A DNA stretch of 64,000 bases from JAKZVK01 sp965261065 (GTDB lineage Bacteria > Acidobacteriota > Terriglobia > Bryobacterales > UBA6623): assembly GCA_965261065.1 (NCBI GenBank), contig OZ253444.1:2356001-2420000 (forward strand), read 5' to 3'. Shown here piece by piece: positions 46,942 to 55,284 of the stretch; position 1 is the stretch's first letter, and each line of letters opens with the position of its first letter. A program made the position numbers and the translations under genes. A model generated the notes under the pieces. That model did not search any database and was not told where the DNA came from. It saw nothing but the letters and a program-made list of their open reading frames with translations.

Positions 46942-47286
46942 TCAAGAAGATGCGGCTGCGCGGGATCGTCGAGTACGAGGCGGCGAACCGTTATCTCGAC
47001 GAGGAGTACCTGGCCGAGCACAACGAGCGCTTCGCCTGTGAGCCGGCGGCGGCAGCGGACTTTCACCAGGCGCTCCCCCGCGGCACCGAGCTGCGAGGGG
47101 TGTTCTGTTGCGAGTACGAACGGGTGGTGAGCAACGACCGGGTGGTGCGTTTCGAGAATCGTTGTTTGCAGTTGAAGCCGAAACGCAACCAGGGCGTGGG
47201 GGCGGGGGCACGGGTGACGGTCCAACAGTGGCGCGATGAGAGCTTGCAGGTGAGGTTTGACGGGCACGAGATCGAGCACGACGTGA
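46707..47286. repeat. 580-bp direct repeat inside the transposase gene, second copy
   Basis: Second copy. It encodes a 5'-truncated transposase frame (46755-47417) with the normal C-terminus. The 31-base spacer before it begins GTTTTTTGGTTGTG, identical to the host sequence right of the element at 47658. Confidence 0.92.
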
Positions 47287-47955
47287 TCGCCACGCCGACG
47301 CCACAGCTGCGGACGAAGCCAGCACCACAGCAGCGTCCGGGGGGCGGGCGCAAGCCGGCGGCGAACCACCCCTGGCGGCGAGCTGTGTTACTGAAAAAAC
47401 GGGCTGCGAATACATAAGAGGGCTGTGGAAATGCCGGGTCGGATGGAAAGCGTGGAAAATCTCTCGAGGCAGCAGTACCGGGTTCGAGGAGCGGTGGATG
47501 GTTTTCCACCCTTCCCACCGCCCCTTGGAAATCGCTACGCGATTCCCACAGTTCCACAGCCCCGACGACGACGATATCTCTCCTACGAACAAGAAACACA
47601 AGGGGACACTTCTATCGAGCTACCGAGGGGGACATTTCTATTGGGCGTTGACAAACAGTTTTTTGGTTGTGGTACTGGTAAACTAGGTGTAGGATAGTTC
47701 CGTGCGCTGTGCGGCAGCCCGCTGAGAGCCGTACAACAACCATGGAGCCCGTTCCGTCGGTCATTGCGATTCTGCTCTGTGATCGAATCATCGAGGAGGT
47801 CGGCACTCGCAAGAAGACGCTTGTTGGGATCTTCGACCGAATCACCTTACCCGCACCGGTACAGATGTCGCTAGCCTTCTACGCGCGACTGACCGACGCA
47901 GAGGGGAAGTATAAGTTCCGGGTGAATGTCATGTCCCTCAGCGACGAGAACTTAG

Positions 47956-49622
47956 CCCGCATTTTCAATTTGATGTTTGACATCCCGACCTTCCAGCGGC
48001 CTTGAGCGTCTTTATTCATAGGGGCTAGCGCCCGATGAGGACGCCATGGAGGCCAATACCCAGCTGGGTGAAAAACAAACCAAGCCATTCCAGCTAAGTT
48101 TCAATGGACTTCTCAAAGTCGATTTCCAGGGATCGCACGTCACTTCCGACGGTGGCCTGATTTTGGTTCGCGAACTGGACGAACGGCTCGGTCTCGGAGA
48201 ACTGATTGACGAGCATCTCAGCGACTCCCGGCAAGGCACAAACAAGCAGTTCACGCTCGCTGATCTGTTGCGGCAGTCGGTTTACAGCCGACTCGCCGGC
48301 TACGAGGACCTCAACGACGCCGAGCGGGTTTCGATCGATCCGACGTTTCGGCTGATCGGTTCGCAGAAGATCTGGGATCGCGGTGCGGCCTTGACCTCGA
48401 CGCTGCACGGCTTCGAGACGGAGATGCTGGCGAGCGAAGAGAACCTGCTGGGGCTGATGGCGCTGAACCGAGAGCTGGTCGGGCAAGCGGAAGCGTTCGA
48501 CGACGCCGAGCGGGTCGTTCTGGACCTGGACTCCACCGAGAGTCCGGTCCATGGCCAACAGGAAGGCAGTGCCTACAACGGACACTTCGAGTCGGTCTGC
48601 TACCACCCGTTGCTTTTGTTCAACGGTCATGGTGATTGCCTCGCTGCCAAACTGCGTCCAGGCAACGTGCACAGCGCCGAGGACTGGGATGAGCTCTTGT
48701 TGCCGGAGATCGAGCGCCAACAGGCTGCGGGCAAGCAGGTCGCCTTCCGGGGCGATGCGGCCTTTGCGAAGCCGGAAGTTTATGAGGCTTCGGAGGAACG
48801 CGGAGTACAGTACGCCATTCGCATTCCGGCCAACAAGAGCTTGGAGCTGGAGATCGAAGACATCCTGTTTCGCCCGCCGGGAAGGCCTTCCCGCAAGCCC
48901 TTGGTGCGCTACAAGAGTTTTCGCTATCAGGCGGAGAGTTGGTCGCAGGCGAGGCGGATCGTCGCTAAGATCGAGCATCACCAGGGCGAGCTGTTCCCGC
49001 GCGTCGGATTCATCGTGACGAGCATGAGCTTGCCGAGCCGCTCGGTGGTGCGCTTCTACAACAAGCGCGGCACGGCGGAACAGTGGATCAAGGAAGGCAA
49101 GCAGGCGACGCACTGGACGCGATTGTCGTGCCATCGATTTCGGGCCAACGAAGTGCGGTTGCAACTGAGCGTGCTGGCCTACAACCTGGGCAATCTTTGG
49201 CGGCGGCTGGGGCTTCCGCAGCGAATCAAGCGTTGGTCGCTGACGAGCTTGCAACACAGGTTGATGAAGACCGGCGGTCGGCTGGTCAAGCACGCGCGGT
49301 ATTACTGGCTCTTATTGGCGGAGGGACATCTGAACCGGCGGCTGTTCGGCGACATGCTGCACAAGATCTGGGCGCTGCCGCTGCCGAGTGGGTAGCATTG
49401 CCGGAGTGAGGATCAACAGCTTTTGGCTCCAAAAGGTTTCGCAAGGAGCAGTGTCGGCCGGAGCGCCGTTCAAGCCGCTCAATCAACGACTGTGAGCGGT
49501 CGAACCAGCTCTGGCGACTACCAGCAGAGGTGATGTGCAGGGTTCAGCGTGAAAGGACGTGCTGTTCGGAGCGGAGCGGGTGTATACTGTGGCCGTGCCA
49601 GGGCCAAAATGGAAATCCTGGC
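47956..49622 (+). mobile_element. IS1380-family element, copy 1
   Basis: A 1667-bp element. The left end CCCGCATTTTCAATTTG and the complement of the right end CCAGGATTTCCATTTTG are imperfect inverted repeats. A 5-bp duplication, CTTAG, lies at 47951-47955 and 49623-49627. The ends were fixed by comparison with copy 2 at 59205-60869. Confidence 0.93.
48046..49395 (+). CDS. IS1380-family transposase
   Basis: A 449-residue DDE transposase: VTSDGGLILVRELDERLGL near the N-terminus, VVLDLDSTESPVHGQQEG with the first Asp, FRGDAAFAKPEVYE with the second, and RGTAEQWIKEGKQATHWTRL with the Glu. It is complete and in frame. Compared with the copy at 59431-60762 I see three amino-acid differences (D/N, I/V, R/S), plus a one-base difference near the start that alters the first residues. 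Confidence 0.93.
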   Translation: MEANTQLGEKQTKPFQLSFNGLLKVDFQGSHVTSDGGLILVRELDERLGLGELIDEHLSDSRQGTNKQFTLADLLRQSVYSRLAGYEDLNDAERVSIDPTFRLIGSQKIWDRGAALTSTLHGFETEMLASEENLLGLMALNRELVGQAEAFDDAERVVLDLDSTESPVHGQQEGSAYNGHFESVCYHPLLLFNGHGDCLAAKLRPGNVHSAEDWDELLLPEIERQQAAGKQVAFRGDAAFAKPEVYEASEERGVQYAIRIPANKSLELEIEDILFRPPGRPSRKPLVRYKSFRYQAESWSQARRIVAKIEHHQGELFPRVGFIVTSMSLPSRSVVRFYNKRGTAEQWIKEGKQATHWTRLSCHRFRANEVRLQLSVLAYNLGNLWRRLGLPQRIKRWSLTSLQHRLMKTGGRLVKHARYYWLLLAEGHLNRRLFGDMLHKIWALPLPSG

Positions 49623-49809
49623 TTAGTGATGCAAGGAGAGACGAGTGAGGGCGAGATCAAGAGCCGTCTTGATGTTACCGAGGTCGGTATGACTTTCCCC
49701 CCTGTACCGTTCCCAACTCCCGGTCGATATGAGTTTCAGCTATACGGAAACGACGTGTACTTGGGCCATGCCACTGTGCATGTAGCAGGAAAGGAAGGAG
49801 GTGCCGAAG

Positions 49810-50280
49810 ATGCCGGCAGTTGACGAAATCAGAGGGTCCATCATGTCTCCACCTGGCTTCAGCCTAGGACCGGAAGCGATCGAGAGACTTCATGGATCTC
49901 TGCGGCGTATCGTTGTTGGAGATTTGGGCTTCAGTCTTCCGACGGATATCCTTTTTGGCGCAATCAGAGACGTAAGGCTTCGTGTCAAGAAGCCGATTCC
50001 GGTTACGATCTCTAGGGATGAGAGCGGTGTGGTTGTTTCATCTTCTGAACTTGAGGATTTTGGTTGCGGGGCCAATATCTCCGAGGCGCTGGATGACTTT
50101 GCAAAGACCATTTCCGAACTGTACTTTTCTCTTGAAGAGAATGCAGATAGACTTGGAGATGACTTGAAGCGGCAGTTCGCCCACCTGAGAGACTTCATCG
50201 AGGTCCGACCCACGAATGAAAGTTCACGAGTTCAACCGTCTAGAATCCAAACTGAAGCTGAAGGTGCGCAACGCCCGTGA
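49810..50280 (+). CDS. Hypothetical protein, HicB-like candidate
   Basis: About 156 residues from ATG 49810 (GGAAGGAG nine bases upstream). Residues 60-125 (PVTISRDESGVVVSSSELEDFGCGANISEALDDFAKTISELYFSLEEN) have the strand-strand-helix pattern and periodic ISEAL..F...I of HicB-like antitoxins. There is no clear C-terminal DNA-binding domain. It overlaps the end of the split DUF6941 gene by 14 bases and the next gene by 65. The family match is by eye only. Confidence 0.5.
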   Translation: MPAVDEIRGSIMSPPGFSLGPEAIERLHGSLRRIVVGDLGFSLPTDILFGAIRDVRLRVKKPIPVTISRDESGVVVSSSELEDFGCGANISEALDDFAKTISELYFSLEENADRLGDDLKRQFAHLRDFIEVRPTNESSRVQPSRIQTEAEGAQRP

Positions 50281-50503
50281 TCGCCTAGCCTGGTTCGAGC
50301 ACGATGGCAAGGTGATCACGAGAACCAAACGATCCCACGGCAACAAGGATCTTCCCTCCCATCTCCTTCGTCAGCAACTCAAGCTGAACGAACAGCAGTT
50401 CGCTGGCATCATCGCCTGCTCGCTTCAACTGTCGGACTACATCAAGATCCTCCAAGACAAGGGTCTGATTTCCGAAGAGGAATCAAGAGCAACACACTGC
50501 TAG
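50216..50503 (+). CDS. Small basic protein, HicA-like candidate
   Basis: A 95-residue basic protein. The central segment FEHDGKVITRTKRSHGNKDLPSHLLRQQLKL resembles the second half of HicA toxins (DGR...H-G-KDIP..LLR..L), including the His before GNKDL. The tail (LNEQQFAGIIACSLQLSDYIKILQDKGLI) is longer than in HicA. With the preceding gene it could form a toxin-antitoxin-like pair; this is inference. Confidence 0.5.
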   Translation: MKVHEFNRLESKLKLKVRNARDRLAWFEHDGKVITRTKRSHGNKDLPSHLLRQQLKLNEQQFAGIIACSLQLSDYIKILQDKGLISEEESRATHC

Positions 50504-50831
50504 GACACCACCGGACGCTTGCAACGGCACGGCGCCAACCTATAGATTGGAGAGACTCGGGTCTGCCCTTGATGCGCTTCGCCGCCTTAGCTCATACGTT
50601 GTGTGCCGGTTCAGCCGGAACGGGAGAGCGAGCGCTCCGCGTTAGTGTAGATGCCGCCCTGCGGGCGGGGATTTTCAAGGCATCAGGGTCTATCGATCCG
50701 ATAGGGTTTGGGGACGAGCGCGAAAGAGGACTTCCGCGCCCGTGGTCATCGTCTCGATGAGCCCGCCGGGCTATCCCTCGGCAGGGTTGCTTCCCAGCAG
50801 AGCCCGCTTCCGTTTCACCCGGCAACGCCAT
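50504..50831. other. Region between the small gene pair and IS3
   Basis: No complete gene. An open frame from ATG 50757 (MSPPGYPSAGLLPSRARFRFTRQRH) runs to the IS3 boundary and is rich in Arg; it could be the lost start of the cytochrome gene now beyond the IS, but the junction does not rejoin in frame. Confidence 0.35.
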
Positions 50832-50845
50832 TGTAACTCCCACAG

Positions 50846-51778
50846 TCAAGCCGCCTGGCGACGCCGCAGCTGCCGTTGCTGTCGAGCCTGCTCCAGCTTG
50901 CGGTCGCGGGCGGCGTGGATCTCGTCCCGCCGTCCTGCCAGCAGGTCCTCCGGCGTCACAAACCAGATCGCGCTGTGCAAGCGCACCGTGTTGTAGTGCT
51001 CGACATAGCGCTGGATCAGCCGACGCGCATCCTCCGGCGTCAGCGGCACGCCCGGCCTAATACATTCGCTCTTCAACGATTTGTGCCAACGCTCCAACTT
51101 GCCGTTCGACTGTGGATAATAGGGCGACGTTCTCACGTGCGTCATCCCCGAGATACGGATGAATTCCTTGAAGTCCTTGGCGAGGAACTGCGGCCCGTTG
51201 TCGGAGATGAGGCGCGGTCTGGCATCCGGGTATTTCTCCTTCGCGGCTTGGAGAATGATCTCGATGTCGGCCTCCTTCATCGCCTCGCGCAAGCCCCAGT
51301 GCACAATCGAACGGCTGTAGCCATCCAGCACGCTGCACAGGTAGTAGAACGTACCCGAGATGTTGATGTAGGAAACGTCGATATGCCAATGTTGATGCGG
51401 CTCTAGCGGCTGTTGGAAGCCCGTCCCTTTCAGCGACGTTTTGTCGTTCCACTTGCGCAGCAGCCCCGCCCGGCTCAACACCCGCCAGACGCTCGACGGG
51501 CTGACCGCCACGATATCGGCGTCGAGCATCATGAACGTCAACCGCCGGTAGCCTTCCAGCGGATGCTGGCGATAAAAATCGAGGATGGCCTGCTTCTCCC
51601 ACTCTTCGAGCCAGAAATCTCGGGGAACCCAACCGTTGTGCTCGTTGAGAGAGCCGTAGCGCCGGCGCCAGGAGTAGAACTTGCTGGGCGCGATGCCGAG
51701 CCACTGGATGAAACGCCCGGCGTGGATCTCGGTCTTGTCGGACCAGCGCCGCACGAAATCGACGATCTGGTCGCGCAC
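50846..51778 (-). CDS. IS3 transposase OrfB (rve core)
   Basis: A 310-residue product with HTH_21-like helices (HPLEGYRRLTFMMLD), then the DDE core: HIDVSYINISGTFYYLCSVLDGYSR, PRLISDNGPQF and YYPQSNGKLERWHKSLK. It lies in the -1 frame relative to orfA, and the frame is open back to the A8 slip site, so the active protein is probably an OrfAB fusion. No defect is seen. Confidence 0.9.
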   Translation of the reverse strand: MRDQIVDFVRRWSDKTEIHAGRFIQWLGIAPSKFYSWRRRYGSLNEHNGWVPRDFWLEEWEKQAILDFYRQHPLEGYRRLTFMMLDADIVAVSPSSVWRVLSRAGLLRKWNDKTSLKGTGFQQPLEPHQHWHIDVSYINISGTFYYLCSVLDGYSRSIVHWGLREAMKEADIEIILQAAKEKYPDARPRLISDNGPQFLAKDFKEFIRISGMTHVRTSPYYPQSNGKLERWHKSLKSECIRPGVPLTPEDARRLIQRYVEHYNTVRLHSAIWFVTPEDLLAGRRDEIHAARDRKLEQARQQRQLRRRQAA

Positions 51779-51801
51779 GTCGGGCGGCGTCCATGTTTTG
51801 G

Positions 51802-52110
51802 TCAGAGGTCCCCAAGGCTTTTTTTTAACGCGATGTGCTCGGCCATCAACTCGGCCAGAACCTCATCCTTGGTCTGGATCTTCTTCTCCAGCCGCGCGAT
51901 GCGTTCCTGTTCGGGCTGACGACGGCTGCGGTTGTTGGTCTGGAAGGTGGCGGCTCCGTTCTCAAAGAACTCCTTCTGCCAGCGGTAGAACACCGTCGGC
52001 TGCAGCGCCAGCTCGTCGCAGAGTGTTGAGACCGGCTCCTTGTCCAGCAGATGCCGTCTCAGGATGGCGACCTTCTCTTCGGCTGTGTAGTGTTTCCGTG
52101 CTTTCCTCAT
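51802..52110 (-). CDS. IS3 OrfA (helix-turn-helix)
   Basis: A 102-residue protein with the HTH_Tnp_1 domain (RKHYTAEEKVAILRRHLLDKEPVSTLCDELALQPTVFYRW) and a leucine-zipper-like coiled coil (RIARLEKKIQTKDEVLAELMAEHIALKK). The slippery A8 overlaps the KK codons near its end. Confidence 0.9.
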   Translation of the reverse strand: MRKARKHYTAEEKVAILRRHLLDKEPVSTLCDELALQPTVFYRWQKEFFENGAATFQTNNRSRRQPEQERIARLEKKIQTKDEVLAELMAEHIALKKSLGDL

Positions 52111-52172
52111 GCGTTCCCTCCGTTAGCTTACCGGCGGAACGCTGTTCTCCATTTCCAGCTGAGGCGGGACAG

Positions 52173-54323
52173 TTGCTGGTACTAGTGAGTTTGTGCGGCG
52201 CTCCCCTGTTCGGCCAAACTCCAGTCGGCAACCCGCGGCGATTCTCGATCCGTGAACAACCCTACCAGCCGGCGGAAGCGTGCCTGCCGTGCCATCAGCG
52301 CCAGTACGACGAGCTGCTTAGCTCGGTCAAATCGGGTTATCGAGCCGTCAGTCCGCTGTTCAACTCGCTGGAGTTGGCGGGGAACTTTCTTAACCGCGGA
52401 CTGCTGCGGCCGGTCTACGGCGACAGCATCTCGAGGACGACGACGACGGGAGAGCCGCTGACCAGCAACATGGTCAGCACCCCGGTCTTCACCGATGTGA
52501 CACAAGTGGCCGCGGGTTTCTGCATCGGCTGCCACAACCCCCACATGCTCTTGATAGGCGAGGACCCCGAAAAGCGGGAGATCCCCCAGTTGGATGGCGT
52601 GGGCCCTGACTTCCGCCCGGACCTGATCCGGCCCTTGCGGGACTACCACCTCGTCGACGCCGGTGGGCGGCAGATCTTGGCCACCGAGATCGGCGGGCCG
52701 CCACCGCCGGGCGCCAAGCCGTCCTTGGGAGCGTCCGCCATCAGCTGCGACCTCTGCCACAACGTCACGGCCCCCGATCTCGACCGCAGTCCCGATCGAG
52801 ACGGGCTGGCGAACGGGAGTATAAAGTTGCTTCCGTCGCTGAGCAAGGTCGGTCCGTTTCGATTCGCCGCGCCCGCCAAGGATACGTTCCATGTGTCGAG
52901 TCAAGATCCGGAGCGCATCGCGTACCTGCGCAGCAGCTACTTCTGTGGCGGCTGCCATGACGTGCGTGTTCCGGGCGGCGGTTCGCTGACGCACAAGGAA
53001 GTGAATCGCAATCCGCCCAGCGAAGGCGTCAACCTGTATCGCTTGGAGAACCTGAATACCGAGTGGCTGACCGGCCCGTATAACGGCACCGGCAATCCCT
53101 TCGGACGCGTCGTGCGCTGCCAGGACTGCCACATGTCGCAGTTCCCCTACGGCGGCGACTCGACCTACGATGTCGGCGGCCTGAAGATCACGAGCCCAAC
53201 GCCGGGCGTGTTCGCGACCGACTTTACCGCGGTCCCGGGGATCTCCACTGATCTGAACTTCCCGCTGCAGAAGCGTCCAGTATCCAATCACTACTTCACG
53301 GGCGTCGACGTGCCGTTGTTGAGCACCGAAGAGTTGCGCGCGCGGTCGCGGCCCAACTACCCGGACGTTAACGAGCCGGGCGTGGACGGGCACGGTTTCC
53401 CGAAGTCGCTCGCGACGCGGCGCGAGGACCTGCTGAAGGCCTCCGTGCGGCTGAGCCTCGACAAGACCGACGACAGCGCAAAACCCGGGGATTCGTTCAT
53501 GGTGCGATTGATGGCGGTGGCGCTCACGGGCCATCGCTTCCCGTCCGGGTTCTCGCAGGAGCGAACCGCGTACGTCGAGCTGACCGTCAAGGACAATCGC
53601 GGGTTCCTGCTCTACCAGTCGGGCTATCTCGTCGACAAGCCGCATCCGGAAACGGGTGAGATGGAACCGGACGGCAATCTGAGCGATGAGGATCTCGAGC
53701 ACCTGCAAGTGATTGTCGACCCGGGCCGGCCGGCCGCGCCGGGTGAGCCTCCGCAGTCGTACCAGCCCGGCCACACGAACCAGGTATTCGCCTTGGGGCC
53801 CGACAATGGGCCGGAGGCGCGCATCTTCGCGGGCGAGCCCAATGGCGTGGTTCTGTGGCGCAACGAGCTGACGCGGATCTTCCTTCCGGAACGTCCCGAG
53901 ACCTCGGGACTCGCGGCGCTGCCCGCGGACCGGCTCGGCCGCAAGGACGCAAACGGTGACGAGTTCGTGGTCGAACGGCCGCATTTCGAGGAGACCTTCA
54001 GCGCCGGCTTCGCCAACTCGGTGGACAACTATCGCGCGCTTCCCCCGCTGCGGCCCACAACCTACCGCTACGAGGTGAAACTGCCCAAACCCGAAGAGTT
54101 GGAGTTGCTGGGAGTGGAACTCGAAGGGCCGTTGCACGTGCGCGCGCAGGTGAACTTCCTCCACTTCCCGCCGCTGTTTCTGCGCTTCTTGACGCGGACG
54201 ACATCGGCCAAAGGCCCGGCCGGACACGACTTCAATCGGGTGGACGAGAAGTTAATGGACGACTTGCTGGTGAACGTGAAAGACATCGCCAACGCGGAGA
54301 CGATGGTCAACCTGGTGAACTGA
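52173..54323 (+). CDS. Multiheme cytochrome c (5 CXXCH), 5' end cut by IS3
   Basis: The visible chain begins inside a signal peptide (LLVLVSLCGAPLFGQ) right at the IS3 border, so the original start is lost. About 700 residues follow. Five haem sites are seen: CLPCH, CIGCH, CDLCH, CGGCH and CQDCH, all in the N-terminal half; the C-terminal half is a beta-rich domain (SFMVRLMAVALTGHRFPSGFSQER). A TTG at 52173 or GTG at 52185 could restart translation without a full export signal. It is the first of four tightly spaced genes with a TPR protein, a barrel and a 15-haem cytochrome. Confidence 0.83.
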   Translation: MLVLVSLCGAPLFGQTPVGNPRRFSIREQPYQPAEACLPCHQRQYDELLSSVKSGYRAVSPLFNSLELAGNFLNRGLLRPVYGDSISRTTTTGEPLTSNMVSTPVFTDVTQVAAGFCIGCHNPHMLLIGEDPEKREIPQLDGVGPDFRPDLIRPLRDYHLVDAGGRQILATEIGGPPPPGAKPSLGASAISCDLCHNVTAPDLDRSPDRDGLANGSIKLLPSLSKVGPFRFAAPAKDTFHVSSQDPERIAYLRSSYFCGGCHDVRVPGGGSLTHKEVNRNPPSEGVNLYRLENLNTEWLTGPYNGTGNPFGRVVRCQDCHMSQFPYGGDSTYDVGGLKITSPTPGVFATDFTAVPGISTDLNFPLQKRPVSNHYFTGVDVPLLSTEELRARSRPNYPDVNEPGVDGHGFPKSLATRREDLLKASVRLSLDKTDDSAKPGDSFMVRLMAVALTGHRFPSGFSQERTAYVELTVKDNRGFLLYQSGYLVDKPHPETGEMEPDGNLSDEDLEHLQVIVDPGRPAAPGEPPQSYQPGHTNQVFALGPDNGPEARIFAGEPNGVVLWRNELTRIFLPERPETSGLAALPADRLGRKDANGDEFVVERPHFEETFSAGFANSVDNYRALPPLRPTTYRYEVKLPKPEELELLGVELEGPLHVRAQVNFLHFPPLFLRFLTRTTSAKGPAGHDFNRVDEKLMDDLLVNVKDIANAETMVNLVN

Positions 54324-54324
54324 C

Positions 54325-55209
54325 GTGAAGACGCACAAGCCCAAGCTGCTGGTCGCCTGCTGCGCGCTGGGCGTATTGCTGTCGATGATCGTGTTGAGCC
54401 AGGACGCCGGGTTGTCCCAGGGCGGCGGGGGCGGGCAGGCGCGGGAAGTCACGCGCGAGGACAACCCGAACTACCCACCGCGCAATCCGTTCTATTTCGA
54501 GGGCAAGATCGACTACGAGTTACTGGGCATCGACGAACCCGCCGATGCCTGGGAGTTCATGCAGCGCGGCATCCACAAGCAGGATGATCTGGAGGACTAC
54601 GAGGCAGCCATCGAGGACTACCGTCGGGCGCTCGATCTCAACAGTCTAGCCAACGACACCTGTCAGCTCGTCGATCAAAGGACTGCGAATTTCGGCGAAC
54701 TCGATCCGCCGCCCTGTATCTTCACGCTCCGGCTGAGGCTCGGCTATCTGCTGATTCACGACGACCCGGAAGAGTCGATCCGGCTGTTCAAGGAAGTCTT
54801 GGAGATCGACCCGTTGCGGCTCGAGGTCAATTTCCTGATCGCCGAGGCTTACGAGATCGCGGCGGAAGAAGCCGCGACCGAGGCCGAGAAAGAGGAACTG
54901 TACGAGAAGGCTATTGAAGCGGCGCAGGCCGAGCTGGCTCTGACCCCGCCGGTGAACGACCCGAGCCTGAGCCCGGATGAAGCCAACAACGCGCACACGC
55001 ACTGGCTGCTGGCCGAAATCTATGAGAAGCAGGAACGCTATGGCGAGGCCATCGGAGCCTTCCAGGACTATCTGAAAGCGACCCGCTGGCACAGCGACGT
55101 GTTGCCCTGGAGAATCCCGCTCGCAGAGAAAAAGATCGAAGAGTTGGCCCAAGCGAAATTGGCTCAGAATCCGGCGGGGCGCGCGACGCACCGCGGCCGG
55201 GTCCGTTGA
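54325..55209 (+). CDS. Exported tetratricopeptide-repeat protein
   Basis: A 294-residue protein with GTG start one base after the cytochrome stop. The N-terminal helix (LLVACCALGVLLSMIVL) is a signal peptide or anchor. TPR-like helices occur at about residues 75-105 (YEAAIEDYRRALDLN), 140-185 (EESIRLFKEVLEIDPLRLEVNFLIAEAYEIA) and 225-270 (HWLLAEIYEKQERYGEAIGAFQDYLK). It could scaffold the cytochrome-barrel assembly, which is inferred from the operon only. Confidence 0.8.
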   Translation: MKTHKPKLLVACCALGVLLSMIVLSQDAGLSQGGGGGQAREVTREDNPNYPPRNPFYFEGKIDYELLGIDEPADAWEFMQRGIHKQDDLEDYEAAIEDYRRALDLNSLANDTCQLVDQRTANFGELDPPPCIFTLRLRLGYLLIHDDPEESIRLFKEVLEIDPLRLEVNFLIAEAYEIAAEEAATEAEKEELYEKAIEAAQAELALTPPVNDPSLSPDEANNAHTHWLLAEIYEKQERYGEAIGAFQDYLKATRWHSDVLPWRIPLAEKKIEELAQAKLAQNPAGRATHRGRVR

Positions 55210-55284
55210 GCCGCTCGCTCTTGCGCCCCGACCGAACAGACTGAAGGTACGCTTTTGCGCCGGTTCGTAGGATCACATCGCGGA

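Larger units (their letters stand above)
45445..47657 (+). mobile_element. ISNCY-type insertion sequence with internal 580-bp duplication
   Basis: A 2213-bp element starting TGTT and ending AACA. Near both ends the block GCCCAAT..AATGTCCCC occurs, twice on the left (45452 and 45477) and, inverted, on the right near 47624-47646. A GTTTTTTGG direct repeat flanks it. Without the duplicated part it would be about 1.6 kb, a normal length. A hairpin-rich tail (47420-47570) follows the gene. Confidence 0.75.
47742..49823 (+). pseudogene. DUF6941-like gene split by IS1380 copy 1
   Basis: The 5' part (47742-47955) gives MEPVPSVIAILLCDRIIEEVG...FYARLTDAEGKYKFRVNV...LSDENL. The 3' part resumes at 49623. 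If the IS and one CTTAG are removed, the frame is continuous: DENLVMQGETSEGEIKSRLDV...FPTPGRYEFQLYGNDVYLGH, stopping at 49823 after about 138 residues. The VCDxxIxExGTxKxxLVGIFD start and PGRYEFQLY end fit DUF6941, function unknown. Annotators would otherwise call two false genes here. Confidence 0.88.
50832..52171 (-). mobile_element. IS3-family element
   Basis: About 1340 bp with orfA and orfB on the minus strand and TGT...ACA-like ends. The terminal repeats are weak and no target duplication is seen, so the exact boundaries are provisional. An A8 run (complement of 51819-51826) near the end of orfA is a slippery site that fits -1 frameshifting. Confidence 0.75.

Noticed and set aside
48094..49293. 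399-residue frame antisense to the IS1380 transposase (also at 59533-60732)
   Set aside because: Present in both copies only because the copies are identical; no domain.
50757..50831. Left-hand remnant of the 5-haem cytochrome signal peptide
   Set aside because: The basic stretch before the IS is suggestive, but the junction is out of frame by one base and no target duplication supports a simple insertion.
52182..54227. 681-residue open frame on the minus strand
   Set aside because: It is antisense to the 5-haem cytochrome, whose CXXCH motifs and codon pattern are clear. High GC makes long antisense frames common here.
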